Notes: generated by a model from the letters alone, not told the origin. DNA of 18,487 nucleotides from JBDKTK01 sp039680225 (GCA_039680225.1 JBDKTK010000401.1:1-18487), one strand, 5' to 3'; shown: positions 7,872 to 14,342, counted from the stretch's first letter. Translations and numbers: made by a program.

Positions 7872-7935
7872 ATCCTGGCGCATCAGAATCAAAACGATTA
7901 CTAAATAAACGCTGAATTCAAGAGGTTACGGAATA

Positions 7936-7951
7936 TGGCTTGTTTTATGCT
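7936..7951 (+). promoter_or_regulatory. Sigma-54 (-24/-12) promoter of the PEP-CTERM gene
   Basis: TGGCTTGTTTTATGCT. GG at 7937-7938 and GC at 7949-7950 are separated by exactly 10 nt, the diagnostic spacing for RpoN. Expected transcription start is near 7962, leaving a leader of about 35 nt with a GAGGG ribosome site before ATG 7997. Confidence 0.75.
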
Positions 7952-7996
7952 GTAAAAAAGTTCAAAGGTCAACAGAATTAAAGAGGGTAGTTGAAT

Positions 7997-8535
7997 ATGA
8001 AAAAGATTCTATTTGCAATCTGCATTACGGCGATGGTTGTCTGTATCTCCTCACCCGCACAGGCTTACTCTGTGGGGCTTAATGAAGTGGGGGAGTCGAC
8101 AGCCTGATTGCGTGGGGTGCAGTGGGTAGTGGTGACCAGGATGAAATTGACTGGGTCAATTTGAAATTGGGTACTTCATTTACGACAGCCGATTTGACCA
8201 AATATCCGGAAGACGACATAAACATGTCCTGGCTGGCAACGAACGCGGCTGGTATCTATGCAATTGATTTTCAAACGTCCCCTGAGTATTTTTTCATAAA
8301 AACCGGCAACATTAGTGATGGTATTTATGCCGGTTTAGACCACTTCCTGTACAAAAACGAGAATGAGTTTGCCTGGGGAGTAGTTAACCTTGTCGCTCTT
8401 GGCATCGACGTGCAGAATATAGGAAAGATCAGCCACATTGGTGAAATTGGTGAGCAAGTCCCCGAACCAGTAACTCTGCTTCTCCTCGGACTGGGGATTG
8501 TCGGCCTGGCCGGCGTGAGAAAGTTTAAAAAGTAA
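7997..8535 (+). pseudogene. PEP-CTERM sorting-domain protein, frameshifted
   Basis: Exported substrate of the exosortase, about 180 aa if the frame is restored. The first frame (7997-8107) encodes a signal peptide (MKKILFAICITAMVVCISS, then PAQA as cleavage site) and ends at TGA 8105. The second frame, open from 8086 with a GTG at 8122 and ending at 8535, carries the rest: a short, acidic, Gly/Asp-rich domain and the sorting signal. That signal is VPEP (codons 8458-8469), then a Leu/Gly-rich membrane segment and the basic end RKFKK. Adding one G to the five-G run at 8089-8093 joins both frames smoothly (NEVGGVDSLIAWG). This is either a real mutation, phase variation at the G run, or a sequencing error. 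Promoter and terminator are intact, which argues against long decay. The biochemical role of the mature domain is unknown. Confidence 0.85.
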
Positions 8536-8563
8536 AGCCAAAACAAAGATAATAATGATTCAG

Positions 8564-8591
8564 GCAGGGCCACATGGCCCTGCTTTTTTTT
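8564..8591 (+). terminator. Rho-independent terminator after the PEP-CTERM gene
   Basis: Perfect 8-bp stem GCAGGGCC (8564-8571) / GGCCCTGC (8576-8583), 4-nt loop ACAT, followed by eight T. Confidence 0.93.
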
Positions 8592-8891
8592 CGCAATTTA
8601 AAGGGAATTATCGCGAATCCGGAGTATCCTCGTGCCTGGCAAGCCCGCAAAGGACTGAGAAAACCGCAAAAATCAGGGAGATCAGGTTATATATTTTTTG
8701 CTTCATTGTGGTCCCGCCTCAAAAACTTTCAAGTAACACTTAAGAAAAATCTCGTTTGTGCCGATAATGATTGCTAAAGGCTGTATACAGCAACTAACAG
8801 ACAAATTAAAGCGGGATTTTCGGGGGGGCAAATTTATTTTTGAAATGGACCGCGGTATTGGCGGTCCGGCAGCCCATGCGCGGAGTTGAAG
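8592..8891. other. Non-coding stretch with a 12-bp palindrome and a leader hairpin
   Basis: No convincing gene; short frames here start inside the terminator or lack ribosome sites. GCTGTATACAGC (8780-8791) is a perfect palindrome, possibly an operator. GGACCGC (8847-8853) and GCGGTCC (8861-8867) form a perfect 7-bp hairpin with a 7-nt loop, about 25 nt before the small gene at 8892. Confidence 0.5.
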
Positions 8892-9074
8892 ATGATAAAT
8901 TTCATATTCATATATCTGCTTTTGTTGTTTGTGCTGGTTTCCCCTTCATTGATGAAGTACCGCATTCCCCCGGTATCCAGGCGGAAAGACGGCAGGATAA
9001 CCGGACCTGCAAAAAAACCGGACAGAAGCTTCAAATACAACTCAAGTGCGCGGCACGAAATCCAGTACGGATAA
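8892..9074 (+). CDS. Small membrane or secreted protein, unknown
   Basis: A 60-aa frame with ATG 8892 placed 6 nt after GGAG (8882-8885). An upstream in-frame TTG at 8886 is less likely. The first 20 or so residues are strongly hydrophobic (MINFIFIYLLLLFVLVSP), a signal peptide or single membrane segment. The rest is basic and rich in Lys, Arg, Pro and Ser, ending SSARHEIQYG. No family is recognised. In its favour are the good ribosome site, the transmembrane-then-basic layout and a private terminator at 9124. Against it are the short length and lack of a known relative. A leader hairpin (8847-8867) precedes it. Confidence 0.5.
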   Translation: MINFIFIYLLLLFVLVSPSLMKYRIPPVSRRKDGRITGPAKKPDRSFKYNSSARHEIQYG

Positions 9075-9123
9075 GCGCTGTCGGACCCGCAAACTCTCCA
9101 GATTAAATCCGCACCCCGGTATT

Positions 9124-9146
9124 AGGGCTGAAAGGCCCTGTTTTTT
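9124..9146 (+). terminator. Rho-independent terminator after the small gene
   Basis: AGGGCT (9124-9129) pairs with GGCCCT (9134-9139), including one U-G pair, around a GAAA loop. It is followed by G and six T. Confidence 0.75.
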
Positions 9147-9210
9147 ATCGGGGATTTAAAACGGGAAATGGGCTAATATGGTCACTAATTCAGCAGGCCA
9201 TATCGGTCTA

Positions 9211-9234
9211 CCAGTTATAAAGAAGCATAACTGG
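9211..9234. repeat. Perfect inverted repeat CCAGTTAT / ATAACTGG
   Basis: 8-bp arms around an 8-nt loop (AAAGAAGC), no T-run. The CAGTTAT half-site recurs at 9292-9298. Role unknown; possibly a protein-binding site. Confidence 0.55.
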
Positions 9235-9272
9235 GAAATTAAGACTTAACAATCGGCCGGAAAAGTGTTAGA

Positions 9273-9296
9273 AACTGCTCCTTTATTTAAGCAGTT
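9273..9296. repeat. Inverted repeat AACTGCT / AGCAGTT upstream of the tRNA
   Basis: 7-bp perfect arms with a 10-nt loop (CCTTTATTTA), about 20 bp before the tRNA gene. It is too close to the mature tRNA and has no T-tract, so it is not an obvious terminator. Confidence 0.5.
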
Positions 9297-9317
9297 ATCC
9301 CGCCGTTATTTCATTGA

Positions 9318-9393
9318 GGGCGATTAGCTCAGGGGATAGAGCACTGGTCTCCGGAACCAGTGGTCCGGGGTTCGAATCCCCGATCGCCCTCCA
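9318..9393 (+). tRNA. tRNA-Arg (anticodon CCG)
   Basis: Complete cloverleaf. The acceptor stem GGGCGAT pairs with ATCGCCC. The D arm is GCTC...GAGC, the anticodon arm CTGGT-CTCCGGA-ACCAG with anticodon CCG, and the T arm CGGGG-TTCGAAT-CCCCG. The CCA end is encoded (9391-9393). The discriminator base is T, uncommon for arginine tRNAs, which usually have A or G. It reads the CGG codon. Confidence 0.96.
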
Positions 9394-9395
9394 TA

Positions 9396-9557
9396 TTATT
9401 CCTTAAATTTCAACAAGTTAGCCTTTTCTGATGGCTTAAAATCCTTTCGCAGTTCTTTCGCAGGCGTGGTCTGTCTGCATATGTCTCTCATATCTTCAAT
9501 TTCATATTCAAAATATCGGGAAAATGCTTTTGAAGTATGGTGCCCTCGGAGAGAAGT
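9396..9557 (-). pseudogene. Remnant of a tyrosine recombinase (integrase) C-terminus
   Basis: The minus-strand frame from 9557 down to a TAA at 9396 reads LRGHHTSKAFSRYF near its start. This fits the end of a phage/island integrase: G-H box, then an F.RY motif with the nucleophilic Tyr nine residues after the box His. A charged tail follows (EIEDMRDICRQTT...). The frame is cut off upstream by stops. A neighbouring frame (IRLDKLLSEG) would join it with one base shifted at about 9546, suggesting decay by frameshift. It begins 2 bp after the tRNA-Arg CCA end, the classic position of an integrase at its tRNA attachment site. Only about 50 codons remain, so the assignment rests on the motif and position. 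Confidence 0.6.
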
Positions 9558-9621
9558 TTATCAAGGCGAATTTAACCAGTAATCGTAAATGAATAATATC
9601 CTGGCCTGAAGAATCTCGGTT

Positions 9622-10410
9622 TTATTTGCCTTTGAAAATGGGTTTCCTTTTTTCTAAAAACGCCCTGGCTGCCTCAATATGGTCTTCCGTTTCCGTAAGA
9701 AGGGCCAACTGGGAAGAGATATAGTCAAGGTGTGCTCTCAGCGTGCTTGTCTGCGCCTGGTAAACGGCCCTTTTTATCATGCGGGCGGCAAGCGGCGGCA
9801 TTCCGGCTATTTTTTCCGCAAAAGCGAACGTTTCTTTCATCAGATGTTCGTGGGGTACGACCCGGTTCACAATTCCTAATCGAAGGGCATCTTCGGGGCT
9901 GATGGTATCGCCGGTCAGGAACAGTTCCAGGGCCTTGGCGACCCCAACCAGGCGCGGCAGAAACCAGGCCCCGCCATCCCCGGGCACAATACCCATAAGG
10001 ATATAGGATTCGGCAAGCCTTGCCTTGTCGGAACAGACCCGCATGTCGCACATGAGGGCCATGTCCAGTCCCGCGCCCATGGCGGCGCCGTTGATTGCCG
10101 CGATCACCGGCTTTTCCAGGTCCTCAAGGGTCAATACAATGCGATGGACCCCCTCCCAGACAAAATTTTTCATATCCCAGGAGCGGAGTTTCCCTTCGGC
10201 CATATCCCGGATGTCGCCCCCCGAACAGATGGTGTTCCCGTTCCCGGTCACACTGATTACCCGGACCCGGTCATCTTTTCCGGACTCTTCCAGGTATTGG
10301 CGCCACAGCCGGATCATTTCGGGACTGAAGGCGTTCCTCGCCTCCGGGCGGTTCAGCGTTATCAGGGCACAATTCTTCTCAACACTATACAGTACATGAT
10401 CTTCACTCAT
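9622..10410 (-). CDS. Crotonase-family (enoyl-CoA hydratase/isomerase-like) protein
   Basis: About 262 aa of the crotonase superfamily, which acts on acyl-CoA thioesters. The oxyanion-hole segments are present: CSGGDIRDM (62-70) and NGAAMGAGLDMAL (107-119). The two catalytic Glu of mitochondrial-type hydratase are not: Asp116 stands in GLDMALMCD where GCELAMMCD has Glu, and Tyr136 in AESYILMG where QPEILLG has Glu. The PGDGGAWFLPR motif follows. Hydration of crotonyl-CoA is therefore uncertain; isomerase, hydrolase or another crotonase chemistry is possible. The start at ATG 10410 has GGAG 9 nt upstream; ATG 10425 would add five residues but lacks a ribosome site. It is separated from the dehydratase gene by a terminator and so is probably transcribed on its own. 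Confidence 0.88.
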   Translation of the reverse strand: MSEDHVLYSVEKNCALITLNRPEARNAFSPEMIRLWRQYLEESGKDDRVRVISVTGNGNTICSGGDIRDMAEGKLRSWDMKNFVWEGVHRIVLTLEDLEKPVIAAINGAAMGAGLDMALMCDMRVCSDKARLAESYILMGIVPGDGGAWFLPRLVGVAKALELFLTGDTISPEDALRLGIVNRVVPHEHLMKETFAFAEKIAGMPPLAARMIKRAVYQAQTSTLRAHLDYISSQLALLTETEDHIEAARAFLEKRKPIFKGK

Positions 10411-10425
10411 GGTCCTCTTCTCCAT

Positions 10426-10694
10426 TCTATCACGTCAATTATCGGGTCCTGTGCCGGTATCAGCCAGGCAGCGGCCGGCCCGCGGCATGCCGGCCCGCCG
10501 TATATCAGAAATGGCAAGGATTGAAAAGTTATTATGCCTTGATAAAACCCATAAATTAAGCAGATGTCATGCAGTCTATCGGATTTGTAGAAACCGTTAT
10601 CAAATGAGAAGCATATGAAATAACGGGGTGCGAAAAAACCCGCTGCAACATGGCCAAAGCCTCGCAAACCTTGCCGTGATCGGCTGCAGAACCC
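10426..10694. other. Leader/intergenic region of the crotonase gene with GC-rich hairpin
   Basis: No gene is supported. GGCCGGC (10473-10479) and GCCGGCC (10489-10495) form a perfect 7-bp GC-only stem around CCGCGGCAT, about 60 bp before the crotonase start. On the minus strand it would lie in the 5' leader. No clear promoter was identified. Confidence 0.45.
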
Positions 10695-10734
10695 GAAAAA
10701 GAAAGAGCCGGAATTCGCATCAAGAAATTCCGGC
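10695..10734 (-). terminator. Rho-independent terminator of the dehydratase gene (minus strand)
   Basis: Read on the minus strand: GCCGGAATT (10734-10726), 10-nt loop, AATTCCGGC (10715-10707), then TCTTTCTTTTT. The 9-bp stem is perfect. It lies 29 bp beyond the stop codon of the dehydratase gene. Confidence 0.88.
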
Positions 10735-10762
10735 CCCGTCCAGTTAAGCTTAATAAAAAATT

Positions 10763-12199
10763 TTACTTGTCAATGCCGGCCAGGCGCTTCGCCGATTTTT
10801 TTTTGCTCTCCAGGTTCGTTTCCCGGAAAATCGTGACTCTATGCGCTTCGGGCGAGCCGCCGCCATGGATGTCGGAAATTGAATCGGCGCTTTCCATCGC
10901 GAGCTTTTCAACCAGCCTGTACATCTTGACCCGGTTTTCGACCGGGACCCCGTCCACCCCCGTGAGGTATTTCTTTAAAAGAGCGCCTATCTCGGGGTTT
11001 TCAAAGTCCTTGTCGGACGGCAGGTCGGCCACGAACCCGCCGCAAGCATCCACCATCAGCCGTATGGCCTCGGAGAGCTCTTTGCCCTCATGGATTTTGG
11101 AGGCATTGGCCAGCACCGTGTCAATGAAGAAAGTTCCGGATGGCTCCTTATATCCTTCATATGAAGAAGCCAGGCAGCAGCCATAGAGCGTCTCGGCCCG
11201 GTGGATCATATCAATGATCTTCTGCCTGAGATGGCTCATTTTGGTCGTCCCGTTGTACTCCATTAGGGTGAGGGCGGCTCCGATCATGCAATCCATTCTG
11301 CCTGATTTGCATCCGCCGTGGCTCTGCCTGTGGAAGGACGAGAAGCGGATCACCATCTCAACTGCAAACTCGGTCTCGCCGCACATGAAGACGCGCTCCC
11401 AGGGGACAAACACATTATCAAATATAAGGGTCGGGCAATACTTGGAATAATAGACATTCCCGATATCGCAGCCTTCCAGTTCCCGTTTATCGAGAGTGGA
11501 CCTGCCCACGACATGAATGAGCCCTTTAGTATCGGACGGGATAGCGAAAGAAACGGAATAGTCCTTGTCTGCCTTGCCCATGGCCCTCGTGGGCAGCACG
11601 ATTATCTCGTGGGCGGAAAGGGAGCCCGTCTGGTGGGCCTTGGCGCCGCGCACGATAATTCCCTTATCGTTTTTCTCGACCACATGCAGGAACATGTCCT
11701 TGTCCACCTGTTCGCTCGGGGAAAGCGAGCGGTCCCCCTTGACATCGGTGACCCCGGCATTCGCCGTCAGGTCGTTCTTCTGCATGTTCTTGAGGAACTC
11801 GATGAAGTTTTTGTTGTAGCTGGTGCCGTATTTCTTGTCTATGTCATACGTAACAATGGAAAGAGTCGAAAGGCAATCAAGCCCTGTGCACCTCTGGTGA
11901 CAGGTGCCGACGTAATTGGCCATCTTCCGGTTAACCTTGACGCGGGCAACGAGGTCTTCAACGCTTGAAGGGGGCAGGGTGAAGCGGCATACAGGCTCGT
12001 TGATGAGGGGGCTCACGGTCGTAAAGAGGTCCCGGTTCTCCGGTTTCAACGCCATTTCATAAGTGGCCCCGGTGGCTTCGATCCCGGCCCTGATGCGGGG
12101 GTTGTCGACGACATTTGTTAAACGTTCCCCAAACATGTATGCAGTGGGATTCATAGCGCGGATGGATTCGATGTATTGATCTTTTGTCATTAGTCCCAT
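10763..12199 (-). CDS. 4-hydroxybutyryl-CoA dehydratase / HpaB-family flavoprotein with [4Fe-4S] site
   Basis: 478-aa protein of the AbfD branch of the 4-hydroxyphenylacetate 3-hydroxylase family. AbfD converts 4-hydroxybutyryl-CoA to crotonyl-CoA by a radical mechanism using FAD and a [4Fe-4S] cluster. The cluster ligands of the Clostridium aminobutyricum enzyme (Cys99, Cys103, His292, Cys299) are matched here by Cys100, Cys104 (GTCHQRCTG), His290 and Cys297 (FHRQSHGGCKSG). Lys298 and Thr191 (AHQTG) match further active-site residues. At the place of AbfD Tyr296 there is His294, so the substrate or reaction may differ from the classical one. Family membership is firm; the exact substrate is not. 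ATG 12199 follows GGAGAG at a good distance. It lies 60 bp after the gntR-type gene on the same strand and likely shares its transcript. Confidence 0.88.
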   Translation of the reverse strand: MGLMTKDQYIESIRAMNPTAYMFGERLTNVVDNPRIRAGIEATGATYEMALKPENRDLFTTVSPLINEPVCRFTLPPSSVEDLVARVKVNRKMANYVGTCHQRCTGLDCLSTLSIVTYDIDKKYGTSYNKNFIEFLKNMQKNDLTANAGVTDVKGDRSLSPSEQVDKDMFLHVVEKNDKGIIVRGAKAHQTGSLSAHEIIVLPTRAMGKADKDYSVSFAIPSDTKGLIHVVGRSTLDKRELEGCDIGNVYYSKYCPTLIFDNVFVPWERVFMCGETEFAVEMVIRFSSFHRQSHGGCKSGRMDCMIGAALTLMEYNGTTKMSHLRQKIIDMIHRAETLYGCCLASSYEGYKEPSGTFFIDTVLANASKIHEGKELSEAIRLMVDACGGFVADLPSDKDFENPEIGALLKKYLTGVDGVPVENRVKMYRLVEKLAMESADSISDIHGGGSPEAHRVTIFRETNLESKKKSAKRLAGIDK

Positions 12200-12259
12200 A
12201 AGTTCTCTCCTGTTTCGTGTTTAGAAAATCCTTCCCCATTCCTGAGGATAAGGAATTCA

Positions 12260-12952
12260 TTAAAATATTGCTTTTTTCCGCTCTGCCATCATCTTGTTGA
12301 TGCTGGACAGAAATTGCGTCTTCACATTCGTAATATGGTTTTTCAGCACCCTCTGGGCCCTGTCGAGGCTGCGCATGGAAACACTGTCGTAAATTTCCTG
12401 GTGCTCCTGGTCCGTCGCGGTCAGCGAGGCGCTGGGCAGCCCTCCGTACTTGAGAAAGAGCAGGTCAAAAAGATTCTGCAGGATCCTGACCTGGGTCTCT
12501 TTGCCCGAAAGGGACGCAAGCGTCAGATGAAACTCCTTATTCTTGAAAAGCCGGTCCTTCAGATGGAAGTCACGCTCTGCCGAAAGGTGTGCCTCCATGG
12601 CTTTCTTCAGCGCCGAGATACCCTCCTTGTTAAGCTTTTCAATCGTGGCTCGAAGGAGACAGGGTTCAATGAGCTCCCTCATTTCATAGATTTCTTCGAT
12701 CTCCCTGATGCTGAATGGGGTGATGGAAAAGCCGCGATTCGGCTCATGTGTCACAAACCCCAGTAATTCAAGCCTCTTAAGCGCTTGGGTTATGGGCGTC
12801 GGACTCAGGTTCAGCTTTTCGGCAATTTCAGCACAAGAGATCTTCTGGCCTGCCACCAGTTCCTTGGTATACAGCAAACGCCTGATACCCTGGTAAGCGA
12901 CCTGGCTCGAATCTTCACGAGAACTTGTCTTCTTTTTTGTTGGTTTACTCAT
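12260..12952 (-). CDS. GntR-family transcriptional regulator with FCD domain
   Basis: 230 aa. The N-terminal winged helix (about 15-80) contains ISCAEIAEKLNLSPTPITQALKRLELLGFV. The C-terminal all-helical FCD ligand-binding domain shows the usual metal-site residues: His142 (KEFHLTL), His184 (EHQEI) and His206 (KNHITNV), with Asn138 where many members have Asp. FCD regulators such as LldR and LutR control lactate-utilisation genes and bind small carboxylates, which fits the divergent lut operon. ATG 12952 has AAGGTGA 6 nt upstream; the GTG at 12961 overlaps that site and is less likely. It probably controls both its own strand (dehydratase) and the divergent operon from the shared 204-bp region. 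Confidence 0.9.
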   Translation of the reverse strand: MSKPTKKKTSSREDSSQVAYQGIRRLLYTKELVAGQKISCAEIAEKLNLSPTPITQALKRLELLGFVTHEPNRGFSITPFSIREIEEIYEMRELIEPCLLRATIEKLNKEGISALKKAMEAHLSAERDFHLKDRLFKNKEFHLTLASLSGKETQVRILQNLFDLLFLKYGGLPSASLTATDQEHQEIYDSVSMRSLDRAQRVLKNHITNVKTQFLSSINKMMAERKKAIF

Positions 12953-12996
12953 ATGATTCACCTTCGCAGTCTTAAAATGAACAAAGCTTTCCTACA

Positions 12997-13067
12997 TCAA
13001 TTCAATCATATTTTCAATTGAGTTTTTGAGAACAAAAAACAATTGCATTCAGCAAACCAAATTGATT
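12997..13067. promoter_or_regulatory. Candidate operator region with repeated TCAATT/AATTGA half-sites
   Basis: AT-rich stretch between the divergent genes. It has TCAATT at 12997, TCAATTGA (palindrome) at 13014-13021, CAATTG at 13040-13045 and AATTGATT at 13060-13067. Such spaced half-sites suit a dimeric GntR regulator and lie directly upstream of the -35 element at 13076. Low sequence complexity makes chance occurrence possible. Confidence 0.35.
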
Positions 13068-13075
13068 CTTTTCGT

Positions 13076-13104
13076 TTGACATCTCAAGTCAGCAATTCTA
13101 TATA
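13076..13104 (+). promoter_or_regulatory. Sigma-70-type promoter of the sucCD-like/lutABC operon
   Basis: TTGACA (13076-13081), 17-nt spacer, TATATA (13099-13104). The -35 is consensus, the spacing optimal, and the -10 differs from TATAAT at two positions. Predicted start is about 13111, 46 nt before the first ATG. Confidence 0.8.
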
Positions 13105-13156
13105 GTTGCGGCATTTACACGCATGGCTGCCAACTCTTTCAGGAAGGAACCATCCC

Positions 13157-14311
13157 ATGAGACTTCACGAATATGAGGCATTAGACATTTTTGAACAGAA
13201 CCGCATTCCCGTGCCGCGGCGAGGCCTTGCGAGCGATATTCATGAGGCGCTTCAGGTAGCCGGCCAGATTGGATACCCGGTGGTGCTCAAGGCGCAAGTG
13301 CTTGTAGGCGGGCGCGGGCTGGCGGGCGGAATTAAAACGGCGGCAAACGATAGTGAGCTGAAAGAGGCTGCTGAATCGCTGTTTGCTTCAGATATAAAAG
13401 GGCTCCCGGTCAGAAAAATACTTGTTTGCGAGAAGGTCGAGATAGCCAGGGAACTCTATGTCGGCTTCACAATAGACGGATACTCCGGCAAGCCAGTCAT
13501 AATCGCATGCACGGAAGGCGGGGTGCAGATTGAGAAAACGGTAAAAAACTCGCCCGAAAAAGTTGCAACCCTTCACATTGACCCCTCGTTCGGCTACTAC
13601 CCTTACCAGGCCCGGGGACTATTGAAACTGCTTGGACTCAACCAGCAGTTGATCTCCGCATGGAGCGACATCATTGGCCGTCTTTATAATGTTGCCTCCT
13701 CTTACGAGGCGCTCATCGTTGAAATCAATCCCCTCGTGGTCCTTAAAAATGGAGCCCTGCTTGCCGTGGACGCCGTACTGGAGGTCGACGACTCGGCCCT
13801 GTCCAGGATACGCCATCCCCTTCCGGACCGCGTAGACCGGATCGAGAATGTCCTGGAGCGCCGGGGCCGGGAAATCGGGGTCACTTACGTGGACCTCGAT
13901 GGGGACGTAGGCATTATTGCTTCAGGGGCCGGGCTCGGCATGGTCTCCATGGACATCATTGGAAAAATGAAGAAATACAAGCCGGCAAACTTCCTGGAAA
14001 CGGGGGGAGGCATCACAGCCGACCTGCTGTACAAATGCATGGAGCTGATCATGATGAAACCCGATCTGAAGGCCATCTTGATTAATGTCTATGGCGGCAT
14101 AAACCCGATCCATGAAGGGGCCAAGGGAGTTGTACGGTACATCAAGGAGCATAACGTGAAGATCCCGATAGTTGCCAAGGCTCTCGGCAACAGGCAGGAA
14201 GAGACCTGGGAGATTCTGCGCACCGGTGGCGTGCACATCGTGACAGATACGGCAACAGAGAAGGCTGTGGAAAAGCTCTACGAAATCGTGGAGCAAGGGG
14301 CCGCAAGGTGA
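13157..14311 (+). CDS. ADP-forming acyl-CoA synthetase, SucC-like beta subunit
   Basis: 384 aa, same length and layout as SucC: ATP-grasp domain (MRLHEYEALDIF, VLKAQVLVGGRG, VEINPL) and C-terminal flavodoxin-like domain. With the next gene it would join a carboxylic acid to CoA using ATP. Two substrate-side motifs differ from succinyl-CoA synthetase: VNGAGLAM is here IASGAGLGM (Ser256 for Asn), and GGI(V/M)RCD is here GGINPIH (313-319). These positions lie near the succinate pocket in the known enzyme, so another acid is likely the substrate. ATG 13157 sits 8 nt after AGGAAGGA (13141-13148); upstream in-frame codons do not match the family. It is first in an operon with the sucD-like gene and lutABC. 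No symbol is given because the substrate is unclear. Confidence 0.87.
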   Translation: MRLHEYEALDIFEQNRIPVPRRGLASDIHEALQVAGQIGYPVVLKAQVLVGGRGLAGGIKTAANDSELKEAAESLFASDIKGLPVRKILVCEKVEIARELYVGFTIDGYSGKPVIIACTEGGVQIEKTVKNSPEKVATLHIDPSFGYYPYQARGLLKLLGLNQQLISAWSDIIGRLYNVASSYEALIVEINPLVVLKNGALLAVDAVLEVDDSALSRIRHPLPDRVDRIENVLERRGREIGVTYVDLDGDVGIIASGAGLGMVSMDIIGKMKKYKPANFLETGGGITADLLYKCMELIMMKPDLKAILINVYGGINPIHEGAKGVVRYIKEHNVKIPIVAKALGNRQEETWEILRTGGVHIVTDTATEKAVEKLYEIVEQGAAR

Positions 14312-14342
14312 AATTCAAAAACGAAATAGATCGAGGTTGGTC

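Noticed and set aside
8574..8777. 67-codon plus-strand frame after the PEP-CTERM gene
   Set aside because: Its start lies inside the terminator stem-loop, there is no ribosome site, and the residues look unstructured and unconserved.
8861..8876. Second sigma-54-like promoter (GG-N10-GC) upstream of the small gene
   Set aside because: Only the GG/GC spacing matches; the -12 context is CAGCC rather than TTGC, and it overlaps the leader hairpin. Likely chance.
10407..10667. 86-codon minus-strand frame upstream of the crotonase gene
   Set aside because: No ribosome site or family; it runs through a GC-rich hairpin and overlaps the crotonase start in another frame.
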